A DNA stretch of 64,000 nt, taken from contig CAZTNW010000005.1 in NCBI GenBank assembly GCA_964614945.1, positions 13,297 through 77,296 on the forward strand, in the 5' to 3' direction. The stretch is from CAZTNW01 sp964614945. Its GTDB lineage: Bacteria; Caldisericota; JANLFM01. Below, piece by piece: positions 7,686 through 15,796 of this stretch. Under the pieces are notes generated by a model. The model searched no databases and was not told the origin of the DNA. It saw only the letters and a program-made list of their open reading frames with translations. The position numbers and the translations under genes were made by a program. How positions within the stretch are numbered: position 1 is the first letter of the stretch; each line of letters opens with the position of its first letter.

Positions 7686-8993
7686 TTACTTCTCCTTCAC
7701 CGGGAAGAAAATGAAGAGGGGAGAGGAGTCCGGGTCGCCGACCTTGAATTCCTCCGGGTAGAGCTCGAAATCCGGCCCGTCACCGGGCAGGTATCCGGAA
7801 ACGGGTAGCCACTGCTTGATAATGTAGTCGTAGGTGGGGCCGATCTCCTTGATCCCGCGGGCCTCCATCACGGCGTAAGTCTGCGCCGGCACCGCTTTTC
7901 CCGCCATACCCTCGGGGACCTTCTCGAGCGAGGAAACGGGAAGACAGGCGATGTACTCGAAGACCCCGGGTTCTTCCCCCTCCACGCAGCCGCAGAGGCC
8001 GTAGGCCACGTTGCCGTATTCCTGGTCCAGGGTCAGATTGGGGATCTCCCTCGCCCTCTTGTTGAACTCCATCCAGAGGTCGGAGATCTCCCCTTTGAGA
8101 TTTTTCCCCAAGTAGCGCAGGCCGATGGCCTGGAACTCTCTCTTCTTTACGATTCTCGGTTCCATCCTTTTCTCCTTTCGATAGGGCTTTGAAAATGGGA
8201 TCTGGACCTCGATCACCTGTTCTTCGGTCGAGATTCCTCCGTAGGTGAGGAAGATTTCCCGCACCGGGGTACCGGGATTGTAACCGTTGGCCTCTAACCA
8301 CCTGTTCAAGGCCCTGTAGGCCTCCTGTAGGCTCTCCGGTCTGCCCTTGTGGACGATGGAGGCCGTCATTTTCGAACCCTCTATCTTCCGCAGCTCCACA
8401 TTCGGAATAGCTCCCGTCTTCTGCGGAACCGCCACTGCAGCCACGAGCTTCGTCTGGCCGTCCTCCTCCTCGTAGAGTGCGAGCCAAGGACCGAGGGAAC
8501 GGATTCCCCGCTTGCTCAGGACCGATTCCAGCCTTTCGAAGAGGGGACCGATCGCCTGCCAGGGCTCCTCATCCGGGGAAAGGGTGGAGGAGAGGGCCAT
8601 CACCTCCAGGGCCTCTACCGTCTTGATCCTGACTTCCTGCTTCAGCTTCCTCGTTTCCTCCTCGATCAGCTCCAGCCTGGCTTCCACCAGCGCCAGGAGA
8701 TCCTGGGCTTGGGCGACCCGGGAGAGGATTTCCATCTGCTTCATCCTCAGCATCCCCCTTAGCTCGTCCGGCCTGAGCCCTTCCTTCAGTAGGCGGGCGA
8801 TCTCCTCCAAAGAGAACCCCAGATCTTTGAGGACGAGGATGCGGTTCAACCATCCGAACTGGTCCGAGGAATAGAAGCGATAGCCCGTGCGCGCGTGCGT
8901 TGCTACCGGCCTCAAGAGCCCGATCTGATCGTAGAAGCGTAGGGTCTTGACCGAGACTCTGGCAATCCTGGCAAATTCCCCTATCCGATACAC
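7686..8993 (-). CDS. MerR-family regulator with two GyrI-like effector domains
   Basis: 435-aa transcription factor. Residues 1-70 form a MerR winged helix (YRIGEFARIARVSVKTLRFY, then HARTGYRFYSS), followed by a coiled-coil dimer helix to about 130. Residues ~145-270 and ~277-435 are two successive GyrI/AraC-type ligand-binding domains; BltR/BmrR-type regulators usually have one. At the domain boundary, position 8165, an internal ATG (MEPRIVKKREF) is preceded by GAAAGGAGAAAAGG, so the second domain could also be made alone. The GTG start at 8993 follows AGAGGGG. Such proteins sense hydrophobic drugs or metabolites and usually act on nearby exporters. The effector is unknown. Confidence 0.88.
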   Translation of the reverse strand: MYRIGEFARIARVSVKTLRFYDQIGLLRPVATHARTGYRFYSSDQFGWLNRILVLKDLGFSLEEIARLLKEGLRPDELRGMLRMKQMEILSRVAQAQDLLALVEARLELIEEETRKLKQEVRIKTVEALEVMALSSTLSPDEEPWQAIGPLFERLESVLSKRGIRSLGPWLALYEEEDGQTKLVAAVAVPQKTGAIPNVELRKIEGSKMTASIVHKGRPESLQEAYRALNRWLEANGYNPGTPVREIFLTYGGISTEEQVIEVQIPFSKPYRKEKRMEPRIVKKREFQAIGLRYLGKNLKGEISDLWMEFNKRAREIPNLTLDQEYGNVAYGLCGCVEGEEPGVFEYIACLPVSSLEKVPEGMAGKAVPAQTYAVMEARGIKEIGPTYDYIIKQWLPVSGYLPGDGPDFELYPEEFKVGDPDSSPLFIFFPVKEK

Positions 8994-9257
8994 TTTCTGC
9001 CCCTCTCTTCCTCATCTGTGATCAGGGTAGACCTTCCCCTTAGGGGAGGGTCAAGGGGGTTTCGCAGAAAAATTTTTCAGGCGTTAAATCCCCGAAGTTC
9101 TCGCCTGCTTTATTTCTCGTCGGCACTGGGAGCGATGTCTCCCCTCGAGGGAGGAGGAATCGCCCGCCTTGAGCCCCTAGGACCCCGAACCATGTTATGC
9201 CTAATAGATGATTCTTCCAATCGATCCATTTGAAAATCGTAAATTACCCGCAGTCTA

Positions 9258-9998
9258 TCAGCTGGCCTGTAGATCCTGCGCTGCCCCTTCGTCTTCCTTC
9301 TTTCTCTCCCTCAGGTGGGCAAGTAGGGCACAGGAGAAGAGCCCTGAGCTGAGAATCGCCACGATCACCTCCGTCCAAAAGAGGCCAAGATAGAGATATT
9401 GGTGTAAAACAGCGAAGAGGTTCATCACGATGTGGAGGAAAATAGCCAGGGGATAAAAAAGGTAAACTTTCTTGTGATCGAATCCCCAGCCCAAAAAGAA
9501 GCTCAGCCCGATGTGGAAGAGGGTGACGAAGAACCGCTCGAGGAAGAAGACGAAGGGAAGGAAACCGATATAGTCGGAGATATTCAAAAGGATGTAGATG
9601 CTCTCCCCGAAAGCGAACCCTCCGCCGAGCAGCGCCCCTTGCCAGCTCGTCCTCCAACCGCGGGAAAGGAGGCTCCATCCTCCCAGGACGAGGAACTTGT
9701 AACTCTCCTGCAGTATCCCCGAGACGAGGACAAGGATCATGCTGCGCCAGATGGAGGGAACCGTGGAGGAGGATAGCACGGTCAGGACCCAGTTCTGCAG
9801 GGGCTCCTGCGTTAAAGGAACAAGTGCGAAAAGCAGACCGCCCAGAGGGTAAGCGGCCCACACCCAGGGCCGAAAAATTCCTTTTCCGGCAAGCAGAAGG
9901 GCAAGAAGGGAGAATAGAAAGAAAATCGCCCCGCACAGATAAATCAAACCTTTCCCCTTTTTTCTTTCCAGAATAAATCTTTCTGAAGAAAAAATCAC
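9258..9998 (-). CDS. Polytopic membrane protein, PrsW/YhfC-type intramembrane protease-like
   Basis: 246-aa protein with about seven membrane segments. Motifs spaced like those of the glutamic intramembrane protease superfamily are present: QESYKFLVLGG, GGGFAFGESIYILL, ERFFVTLFHIG and HIVMNLFAVL, corresponding to the E-E-x-x-K/R, G-x-x-E, R-x5-H and H-x3-N/D positions. The first Glu of the EE pair is Gln here, so catalysis is uncertain. It is monocistronic on the minus strand; 264 bp upstream of the MerR gene's start region hold nothing recognised. The family call is by motif only. Confidence 0.6.
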   Translation of the reverse strand: MIFSSERFILERKKGKGLIYLCGAIFFLFSLLALLLAGKGIFRPWVWAAYPLGGLLFALVPLTQEPLQNWVLTVLSSSTVPSIWRSMILVLVSGILQESYKFLVLGGWSLLSRGWRTSWQGALLGGGFAFGESIYILLNISDYIGFLPFVFFLERFFVTLFHIGLSFFLGWGFDHKKVYLFYPLAIFLHIVMNLFAVLHQYLYLGLFWTEVIVAILSSGLFSCALLAHLRERKKEDEGAAQDLQAS

Positions 9999-10062
9999 TT
10001 CTGTTGACCTCTCCTGGTGCTCCTGATATTTTCAAGGGATCACCTGACCTGGAGGTGTAGAT

Positions 10063-11514
10063 GTGAAGACAATTCGGGATTTCGAAGCGAACCTGGAAAA
10101 AGAATACGTAAGACTCGATAGCGAGAGGGCCAATCAGTATGCCGGCCTTTCCTACAGCGAGGAGGTCATGGAGCGCGCCTCGGAGGAAATCGAGCGGATT
10201 TCGACAGAGGCCCTGGAGAAATTCTCGGAAGGGGAATTTCCTCAACTGCTCTATTTTTCCACCATCCTTGCTTCTCGCCAGTCCGCCTACACCCGTCTGC
10301 AGAACGAGATCTACCGTCTGCGCAACGAGGGCGTCTCCCTTGCCCTGGACGGGGAGACCGTCAATTTGAGCAACTGGCGCCGTTTCAACCGCGCTCACCT
10401 GCGGGAGCCGGAACTGAGGAAGAGGGCCTTCGACGGTCTGATGGAGAAGGCTTCTGTCCTCAGTTCCCTCCTAGAGGAGCGGTTTGCCCTCTCCCGCGAC
10501 CTTCTGGCAAATTTCTCCCTCGATCCTTTGAAGATTTACCTGGAGGAGGAGCAGATCTCCCTTTCCCGTCTCAAGGGACTGGTAGAGGGGCTGGCGCTAA
10601 AGGCCAAGCCCTTTTTCCTCGAACAGGGAGAGAGGTTTGCGCAGGAGATAATGGGGAAGAAGATGGAATACTTCGACGATTTCTACGTCTTCCGCGGCGC
10701 CATCTTCGAGCCGGTTGATCGTTTCTTCAAGCTCGATCTGAAGGCCAGGTTCCTTCCTCTCTACGGCCAGATGGGATTCGACACCAAGGCCATCCGTGTG
10801 GATGATGAGGCCAGGCCAGGAAAGCACGCCTCTCCCGTCTGCTTCGGCATTAAAATTCCCAGCGACGTGCGGGTTTTCTACCAGCCGACGAGTCCCGTCA
10901 CCGACTACATGAGCTTCTCCCACGAGATGGGCCACGCCCTGCATTTTGCCAATATCGAGGAAAACCGCTCCTTCAGCGATCGCTACCTGATCGCCAATGG
11001 GGTGGCCGAGGTCTTCTCCACCTTATTCGAGGCCCTGGCCGTGGATGAACCCTTCATGGTCGAGGAGATCGGGGTGGAAAGGGAGGTCGGGCGCGATCTG
11101 ATCCGACGGAATCAATTTATGCTGCTCTACTTTCTCACCTTCTACGGGATGAACTCGATGATGAAGATCCGCTACTGGGAGGAGAACCTCTCCCTGGTAG
11201 AGGCCGATCGCATCTACAGCGAACTGGCGCAGGAATATATGGGTCTGCCCCTTCCGGGGATCTACTGGGAGACCCACCACGTGGCCTCAATGTATGATAT
11301 GTACACCCCCTCCTACCTGCTTGCCCAGGTCAGGATGGAGGAGCTGAGGATGAAGCTCGCCCGGGAATTCGGGGAGCTCTGGTTCAAAGAGAGGAAGGCC
11401 GGGGAATACCTCAAGCGCGAGCTGATCGGCCCGGGAGGAGCGATTGACCTCAATTCCTTCTCCTCGCTTGACGAAGGTCCGTTCTGGCGGACGATAGTCC
11501 CCGAGAATTCCTGA
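10063..11514 (+). CDS. M3-family oligoendopeptidase (PepF-like)
   Basis: 483-aa zinc metallopeptidase of family M3 that cleaves short peptides in the cytoplasm. The catalytic motif HEMGHAL (HExxH) occurs near residue 287, with the third ligand Glu in NGVAEVFSTLFEAL about 25 residues later. An upstream helical lid region precedes it. Somewhat shorter than typical PepF (about 560-600 aa). GTG 10063 is the start: GGAGGT lies 7 bp upstream and an overlapping ATG would be read straight into a stop. A transporter gene starts 1 bp after its stop, so the two are probably one operon. Confidence 0.88.
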   Translation: MKTIRDFEANLEKEYVRLDSERANQYAGLSYSEEVMERASEEIERISTEALEKFSEGEFPQLLYFSTILASRQSAYTRLQNEIYRLRNEGVSLALDGETVNLSNWRRFNRAHLREPELRKRAFDGLMEKASVLSSLLEERFALSRDLLANFSLDPLKIYLEEEQISLSRLKGLVEGLALKAKPFFLEQGERFAQEIMGKKMEYFDDFYVFRGAIFEPVDRFFKLDLKARFLPLYGQMGFDTKAIRVDDEARPGKHASPVCFGIKIPSDVRVFYQPTSPVTDYMSFSHEMGHALHFANIEENRSFSDRYLIANGVAEVFSTLFEALAVDEPFMVEEIGVEREVGRDLIRRNQFMLLYFLTFYGMNSMMKIRYWEENLSLVEADRIYSELAQEYMGLPLPGIYWETHHVASMYDMYTPSYLLAQVRMEELRMKLAREFGELWFKERKAGEYLKRELIGPGGAIDLNSFSSLDEGPFWRTIVPENS

Positions 11515-11515
11515 T

Positions 11516-12745
11516 GTGAGGCCTTCTCGCCCGGCAAAAGCGAAGGGTTCCGACCGGGAAGCCTGGTTCCTCGTTTTCTCACAGGCGGCTGCGGCTTGGC
11601 CGGTGGGCTTCCTTACGGTAGTTCTGCCCATCTATCTGAAGAAGGTGGGGATCGAGCCCTTCTGGATCGGCAGCTTCTTTACCCTCTCCGGCTTACTGAG
11701 CTCGGGGATTCTAATTCTTCTCGGCCCGAAGTTCGACCGGTTGAAGAGGAGACCATTCCTCCTTCTGGGGACCGCTGCACCTCTTTTAGGCTTTCTCCTT
11801 CTGGCCCTCGTTCCTCAGACCTGGAGCATCGTGATGGTGAGCATCATCGGCGGATTCGGCATTACCGGCGGACTGGCGGGGGCACTGGTCGGCGCCACCT
11901 ACAACCCCTTCCTCGTTGAGAAATCCGGAGTGGAGAGAAGCACCAGGTTCCTCAGCTACATGACCTCCTGGTGGCTCTTGGCCGTGACCATTGGTTCTCT
12001 CTGCGGCGGTCTACCCGACCTTCTCGTCAATAGGGGGATGGATTTTCTTGCTGCCTACCGCGTCGGGTTTCTCCTCTGTGCCTTTTTCGTGGTCCTCGCC
12101 GCCATCTTTATCCTCCCGGTGAAGGAGGGAGAGGGACGCGTTTTGAAGGAGCCGATCAGCTTTCCCCGCAATCACGAGGCAAGGAAGCTGATCCGGCGCT
12201 TCGGCCTGAACCAGATTTTCGTCGGGATGGGGGCGGGATTCGTCGTCCAGCTCCTGTCCCTCTGGTTTTTTCTCAAGTTCCAGGCGAGCGAGATGCAGAT
12301 CTCGCCCTGGTTTGCCGCCGCGAGCTTCATAGCGACGCTCGGAGTCTACCTCGTGCCGCGGATGACCGAAATCAGAGGGAAAGTGGTCGCCACCGCGGTG
12401 ATGCAGGTACTGTCGGCGCTCGCCGTCCTGGCGATGCCGTTTGTGGGGCATTACATCGCGGCTGCAGTCTTCTACCTTGTCCGCACTACCCTGATGAATA
12501 TGTCCTGGCCCGCCCAGAACGCCTTCCTCTTGACGAGCGTACCGCGGGAGCTGCGTTCCTCGGCGGTGAGCGTTTCCAACGCCGCCTTCGGCTTCTTCTC
12601 CTCAGTCACCCCTCTTCTTGGCGGCCTCCTGATCCAGGAGGGCTACCTTGACCTCCCCTTCTTCTTGGGCGGGCTTTCCTTCTTAGCGTCTGGCCTCACC
12701 TTCTTTTTCTTCTTCCGTCGATCGGAGAAGCTCGAACGTCAGTAG
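11516..12745 (+). CDS. Major facilitator superfamily transporter
   Basis: 409-aa membrane protein with about 12 hydrophobic segments and the MFS loop motif GPKFDRLKRRPFLLLG between segments 2 and 3. A long central cytoplasmic loop (about residues 200-230) divides two halves. It begins immediately after the M3 peptidase stop (GTG overlapping the stop region), suggesting coupled translation and perhaps export or uptake of peptide-derived compounds; the substrate is unknown. Its 3' end overlaps the convergent NIF3-family gene by 7 bp. Confidence 0.85.
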   Translation: MRPSRPAKAKGSDREAWFLVFSQAAAAWPVGFLTVVLPIYLKKVGIEPFWIGSFFTLSGLLSSGILILLGPKFDRLKRRPFLLLGTAAPLLGFLLLALVPQTWSIVMVSIIGGFGITGGLAGALVGATYNPFLVEKSGVERSTRFLSYMTSWWLLAVTIGSLCGGLPDLLVNRGMDFLAAYRVGFLLCAFFVVLAAIFILPVKEGEGRVLKEPISFPRNHEARKLIRRFGLNQIFVGMGAGFVVQLLSLWFFLKFQASEMQISPWFAAASFIATLGVYLVPRMTEIRGKVVATAVMQVLSALAVLAMPFVGHYIAAAVFYLVRTTLMNMSWPAQNAFLLTSVPRELRSSAVSVSNAAFGFFSSVTPLLGGLLIQEGYLDLPFFLGGLSFLASGLTFFFFFRRSEKLERQ

Positions 12746-13491
12746 GGGCAGGGCATCTCCAGGAAGGAGTGCTTCAGACCGAAGTGGCTTTCAAGTAGTT
12801 CCCCCAGCGCCCGGACCCCCAGCTTTTCCGTGGCGTAGTGGCCGGCGACGACGACGCTCTGTCCGGCATCTTCCGCCTGGCGGAAGAAAGAGAGGCTGAT
12901 CCCTCCGGTGAGGATCAGATCGAAGCGTTTCAATCCCTCGCGCAGCACGTCTCCTCCGAAACCGGAGACGAGCGCTACGCTTCTGACTTCCTTCTTGCCG
13001 AAGGCCCAGTATTCCACCCGATTTTTCAGTCCGGACTCGAGGGAAGAGGAGACCTCCTCGATGGAGAGGGACCGGGGAAGTGACCCTGAGACTCCGACAT
13101 AGATTCCACCCTTATAGAGAGCGAAGGGCTGGCGTTCGGTGAGCTCGAGGAGATCGGCGAGCAGGGCGCTGTTTCCCACCTGGGGGTGGATGTCCAGAGG
13201 AAGGTGGGAGGCATAGAGGGCGGGTCCTCCCTGGAAGAGGGCCTTCATGCGGAGGTAATCCACTCCGCTAAAGGGAAAGGGCCCATCCCAGAAGAGGCCG
13301 TGGTGAACGATGAGAAGCTCGGCCCCCTTTGTCCGCGCGGCCTCGAAAGCCTTGAGGCTCGCGTCGACAGAGGTGGCGACGCGGGAGATCTCCCGCTCCT
13401 CTCCCACCTGGAGCCCGTTCAACGATGAATCGGTGATTTCTCCCTTTTTCAGGAAGTCGTCCAGAAATTCGATCAGTTCGCTTAACTTCAT
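12739..13491 (-). CDS. NIF3-family dinuclear metal-centre protein
   Basis: 250-aa member of the widespread NIF3/YbgI family. Conserved metal-binding pieces are NGLQVGEE near residue 25, IVHHGLFWDG near 60-70, ASHLPLDIHPQVGNSALLA around 94-112, and VAGHYATEKLGVRALGELL close to the C-terminus. Members form hexameric rings with two metal ions; biochemical role is unsettled (often labelled GTP cyclohydrolase I type 2). Start ATG overlaps the stop of the upstream GH3-like gene by 4 bp, so the two are translationally coupled. Confidence 0.92.
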   Translation of the reverse strand: MKLSELIEFLDDFLKKGEITDSSLNGLQVGEEREISRVATSVDASLKAFEAARTKGAELLIVHHGLFWDGPFPFSGVDYLRMKALFQGGPALYASHLPLDIHPQVGNSALLADLLELTERQPFALYKGGIYVGVSGSLPRSLSIEEVSSSLESGLKNRVEYWAFGKKEVRSVALVSGFGGDVLREGLKRFDLILTGGISLSFFRQAEDAGQSVVVAGHYATEKLGVRALGELLESHFGLKHSFLEMPCPY

Positions 13492-14360
13492 GGCAATCCT
13501 CCTTCATGAGAGATATCGTGCAGGTAGAAGCTCGCAAGCGGATAGCTTCCCTCTTTCCCCAGAATGCGGTAGCGATCCTCACCTAGAGCGAGGATCAGGT
13601 CGCCGACGCGATAGTTAGGAAGAAGGGGGGTTGTGACGATCAGCGCTCCAATTTCCTTTCGTTTGAGCATCTCGAGCGGCTTCAATCCCCTCTTTGTCTC
13701 CACCTGGAAAGAATAGCGGTCGGCACGGAAGGAAAGGCCGACACGTTTGGCACTTTGAACTGCGAAGACTCCTTCCGCCGCGGCGTAAAATTCCCTCGTT
13801 TCGGTCTGAGGGAAGAGGTTCCTGAAAAGAGGGGCGAAGATGGCAGAAATTTCCGGCGTCCCGCTCACGATTGCGTACTCGAGGGGGAATTCCCCCGCCC
13901 TTCTTTTTCCCAGCTTTCCCTTCAGCTTCCTGAGGAGGGAAAAGGTGCGGTCGGCCATTCCCACGAGCGCCCGCACCGGGCCTTTGAATTCCTCGATCAC
14001 TCTCCCTATCAGCTCCCCCTCACTCCGCCAGGGGCCGTCCAGGTGGAGCAGGGGATCGCCCACCGCCTGCAGCTCTTTCCCGATGGCGGAAAAGGAGGGG
14101 AAATCTCCCCAGGAGGTGGAGGACGTCTCCGGTTTCGTCTCCTCCACGCTGAGGCCCCTTTTTCCCTCGCCGAGGAGCTCGATGAGCCAGAGGCGAAGGA
14201 AGGAGGCGTCTTCTGTCAGAAGTTCTTCGTTCGTGGGGATAAGCGAGCATCCGCCCTTTTCCCCGCGCGAGCGCAGCAGGGAGAATGGAGGCGGGGGAAA
14301 GAATTCGTTGAGCCTCGGACTGATGTCGCGGTACCGGAGAATGGAGACCTGCCCTTTCAT
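13488..14360 (-). CDS. GH3-like protein (short)
   Basis: About 290 aa. The stretch YAIVSGTPEISAIFAPLF through FPQTETREFYAAAEGVFAVQ resembles the central part of GH3/acyl-adenylate-type proteins, where an xSEG motif contacts the nucleotide; here the Ser is Ala (AAEG). The usual N-terminal phosphate-loop (TSGTTG) is not seen and the protein is about half of a normal GH3 enzyme, so activity is doubtful. The start could be ATG 14360 or an in-frame TTG at 14378; neither has a strong ribosome site. Coupled with the NIF3-family gene by an ATGA overlap. Treat the family name as tentative. Confidence 0.55.
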   Translation of the reverse strand: MKGQVSILRYRDISPRLNEFFPPPPFSLLRSRGEKGGCSLIPTNEELLTEDASFLRLWLIELLGEGKRGLSVEETKPETSSTSWGDFPSFSAIGKELQAVGDPLLHLDGPWRSEGELIGRVIEEFKGPVRALVGMADRTFSLLRKLKGKLGKRRAGEFPLEYAIVSGTPEISAIFAPLFRNLFPQTETREFYAAAEGVFAVQSAKRVGLSFRADRYSFQVETKRGLKPLEMLKRKEIGALIVTTPLLPNYRVGDLILALGEDRYRILGKEGSYPLASFYLHDISHEGGLP

Positions 14361-14522
14361 TTTGTCAGCTGGGCTCAATGTAACACGAACCAGCGGGAAA
14401 GGGGAACTCGATTATGAGCGTTACCGCCGGGTCAAAGAGGATGTTTGCTTGCGGCGCTGTGGCATCAGAAGGAGATTTCCTGCAGGCGGTGCTGTGTTAC
14501 ATTTATGTAGGAGGTGATCGAA

Positions 14523-15188
14523 ATGTGGAAAGTCGCTCTTCTCTTCCTCTTCCTCTTCCTCTTCTCCCTCTGCGGATGCTCAAATGCGAAGACGGAGCCG
14601 CTGCCGGTTCTGGAAGAAGTCTCCCTCCCCGCCCCCTCCTTAAGCGGAGAAGCCAGCCTCGAAGAAATACTCGCTTTCCGTCGCTCCGTGCGGGGGTTCG
14701 ACTCGAGGGAGCTCAACTGGGAGATCGTGGGCCAGTTGCTCTGGTCGGCGCAGGGGATCACCTCGCCCGATGGAAAGCGGACAGCGCCATCGGCTGGCGC
14801 GCTCTACCCTCTTGAGGTTTTCTACTTCTGGCAGGAGGGTTGGGGCCGCTATATCCCCCAGAAGCACGAGATCGAGAAGCTGGGGGCGGAGGATTTGCGG
14901 GCGGAACTCTCCCGGGCCGCGCTGAACCAAGCGTGGGTGAAGGAGGCCCCGGCCCTATTCCTCGTCGCCGCAAGAGTGGAGAAGATGGCCGTCAAGTACG
15001 GGGAAAGGGGGGAACGCTTCGCCACGCTCGAGGCGGGTCAAGCCGCCCAGAACCTTCTCCTCCAGGCGACGGCCCTCGATCTGGGAGCGGTCCCCGTGGG
15101 ATCATTTGACGACGCGGACATCACCCGCATCATCAGAACCGATATTCTTCCTCTCTATCTGATACCGGTGGGTTACCCGGCGATGTAG
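14523..15188 (+). CDS. SagB/ThcOx-type nitroreductase-family lipoprotein
   Basis: 221-aa FMN-dependent nitroreductase-fold protein. It starts with a hydrophobic export signal ending LFSLCGCSN, which reads as a lipobox, so it is probably membrane-anchored outside the cell. The SagB-type signature FRRSVRGFDSRELNWE, then QLLWSAQGI and TAPSAGALYPLEVF, and the C-terminal GQAAQNLLLQATALDLGAVPVGSF and YLIPVGYP are complete. No precursor peptide or other azoline-synthesis gene is nearby, so it is likely a general oxidoreductase. ATG 14523 is chosen because AGGAGGT lies 6 bp upstream and overlaps the alternative GTG 14514. Confidence 0.85.
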   Translation: MWKVALLFLFLFLFSLCGCSNAKTEPLPVLEEVSLPAPSLSGEASLEEILAFRRSVRGFDSRELNWEIVGQLLWSAQGITSPDGKRTAPSAGALYPLEVFYFWQEGWGRYIPQKHEIEKLGAEDLRAELSRAALNQAWVKEAPALFLVAARVEKMAVKYGERGERFATLEAGQAAQNLLLQATALDLGAVPVGSFDDADITRIIRTDILPLYLIPVGYPAM

Positions 15189-15229
15189 ATCGGGAGAGCC
15201 TGTCTATATTCCTTCCTCGCCTCTTCGCT

Positions 15230-15796
15230 TTAGCCCGAAGCCTTCACAAAGGCCTCCCGGCCAAGATCGAAGGCCCTCTGGTTTACATCCTCCAGGCGCT
15301 TCACGATCTTTCTGATGGTCTCCTTGAAACTCTCCGGCGGGAAGGGAAAGAGGTGGCTCGCTGCCCCCAGGAGGACAACGTTCATGCACTGCGGATTCCC
15401 CGCCTCTCTGGCCAGCTCGACGGCCGGAATGAGAATCAATTCCTGCGCCCGCACTTTCTCCATCACTTCATCCTGCGAGTAGGGGATCGGGTTGGGGGCG
15501 AAGTTCTGGCTGACGACGGCCTTCCCGGAAGGGGAGAGGAACTGGATGCTGCGTAGCGCCTCGATCGGCTCTAAGCCGAGCAGGATATCCGCGGTGCCTT
15601 TCTCGATCAGAGGGCTCCAGACTTTCTCCCCCACACGGACGAGGGACTGCACCGATCCACCGCGCTGGGCGAGCCCCTTGATTTCCGAGCGCTTCGCCTC
15701 CCAGCCGTAACCAAGGGCGGTATAGGCGATGATGCTGGCGACGAGAAGGTTCCCCTGACCGCCGACACCGGCGATAACTACATCCACTTTCTTCAT
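15230..15796 (-). CDS. iorB: Indolepyruvate:ferredoxin oxidoreductase, beta subunit
   Basis: 188-aa gamma-type subunit of a 2-oxoacid:ferredoxin oxidoreductase. The N-terminus VIAGVGGQGNLLVASIIA and the KRSEIKGLAQRGGSVQSLVR segment are typical. With the alpha subunit it oxidatively decarboxylates aryl pyruvates formed from aromatic amino acids to aryl-acetyl-CoA. The ATG at 15796 follows GAAAAGGAGAAAATC and overlaps the alpha-subunit stop by 4 bp, so translation is coupled. A longer upstream reading frame is only antisense-phase overlap with the alpha gene. Confidence 0.93.
   Translation of the reverse strand: MKKVDVVIAGVGGQGNLLVASIIAYTALGYGWEAKRSEIKGLAQRGGSVQSLVRVGEKVWSPLIEKGTADILLGLEPIEALRSIQFLSPSGKAVVSQNFAPNPIPYSQDEVMEKVRAQELILIPAVELAREAGNPQCMNVVLLGAASHLFPFPPESFKETIRKIVKRLEDVNQRAFDLGREAFVKASG

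Noticed and set aside
9244..10398. Long minus-strand reading frame (384 codons) across the membrane-protein gene and the start of the M3 peptidase
   Set aside because: It overlaps two better genes in another frame; the encoded protein is Arg/Pro-rich without domains.
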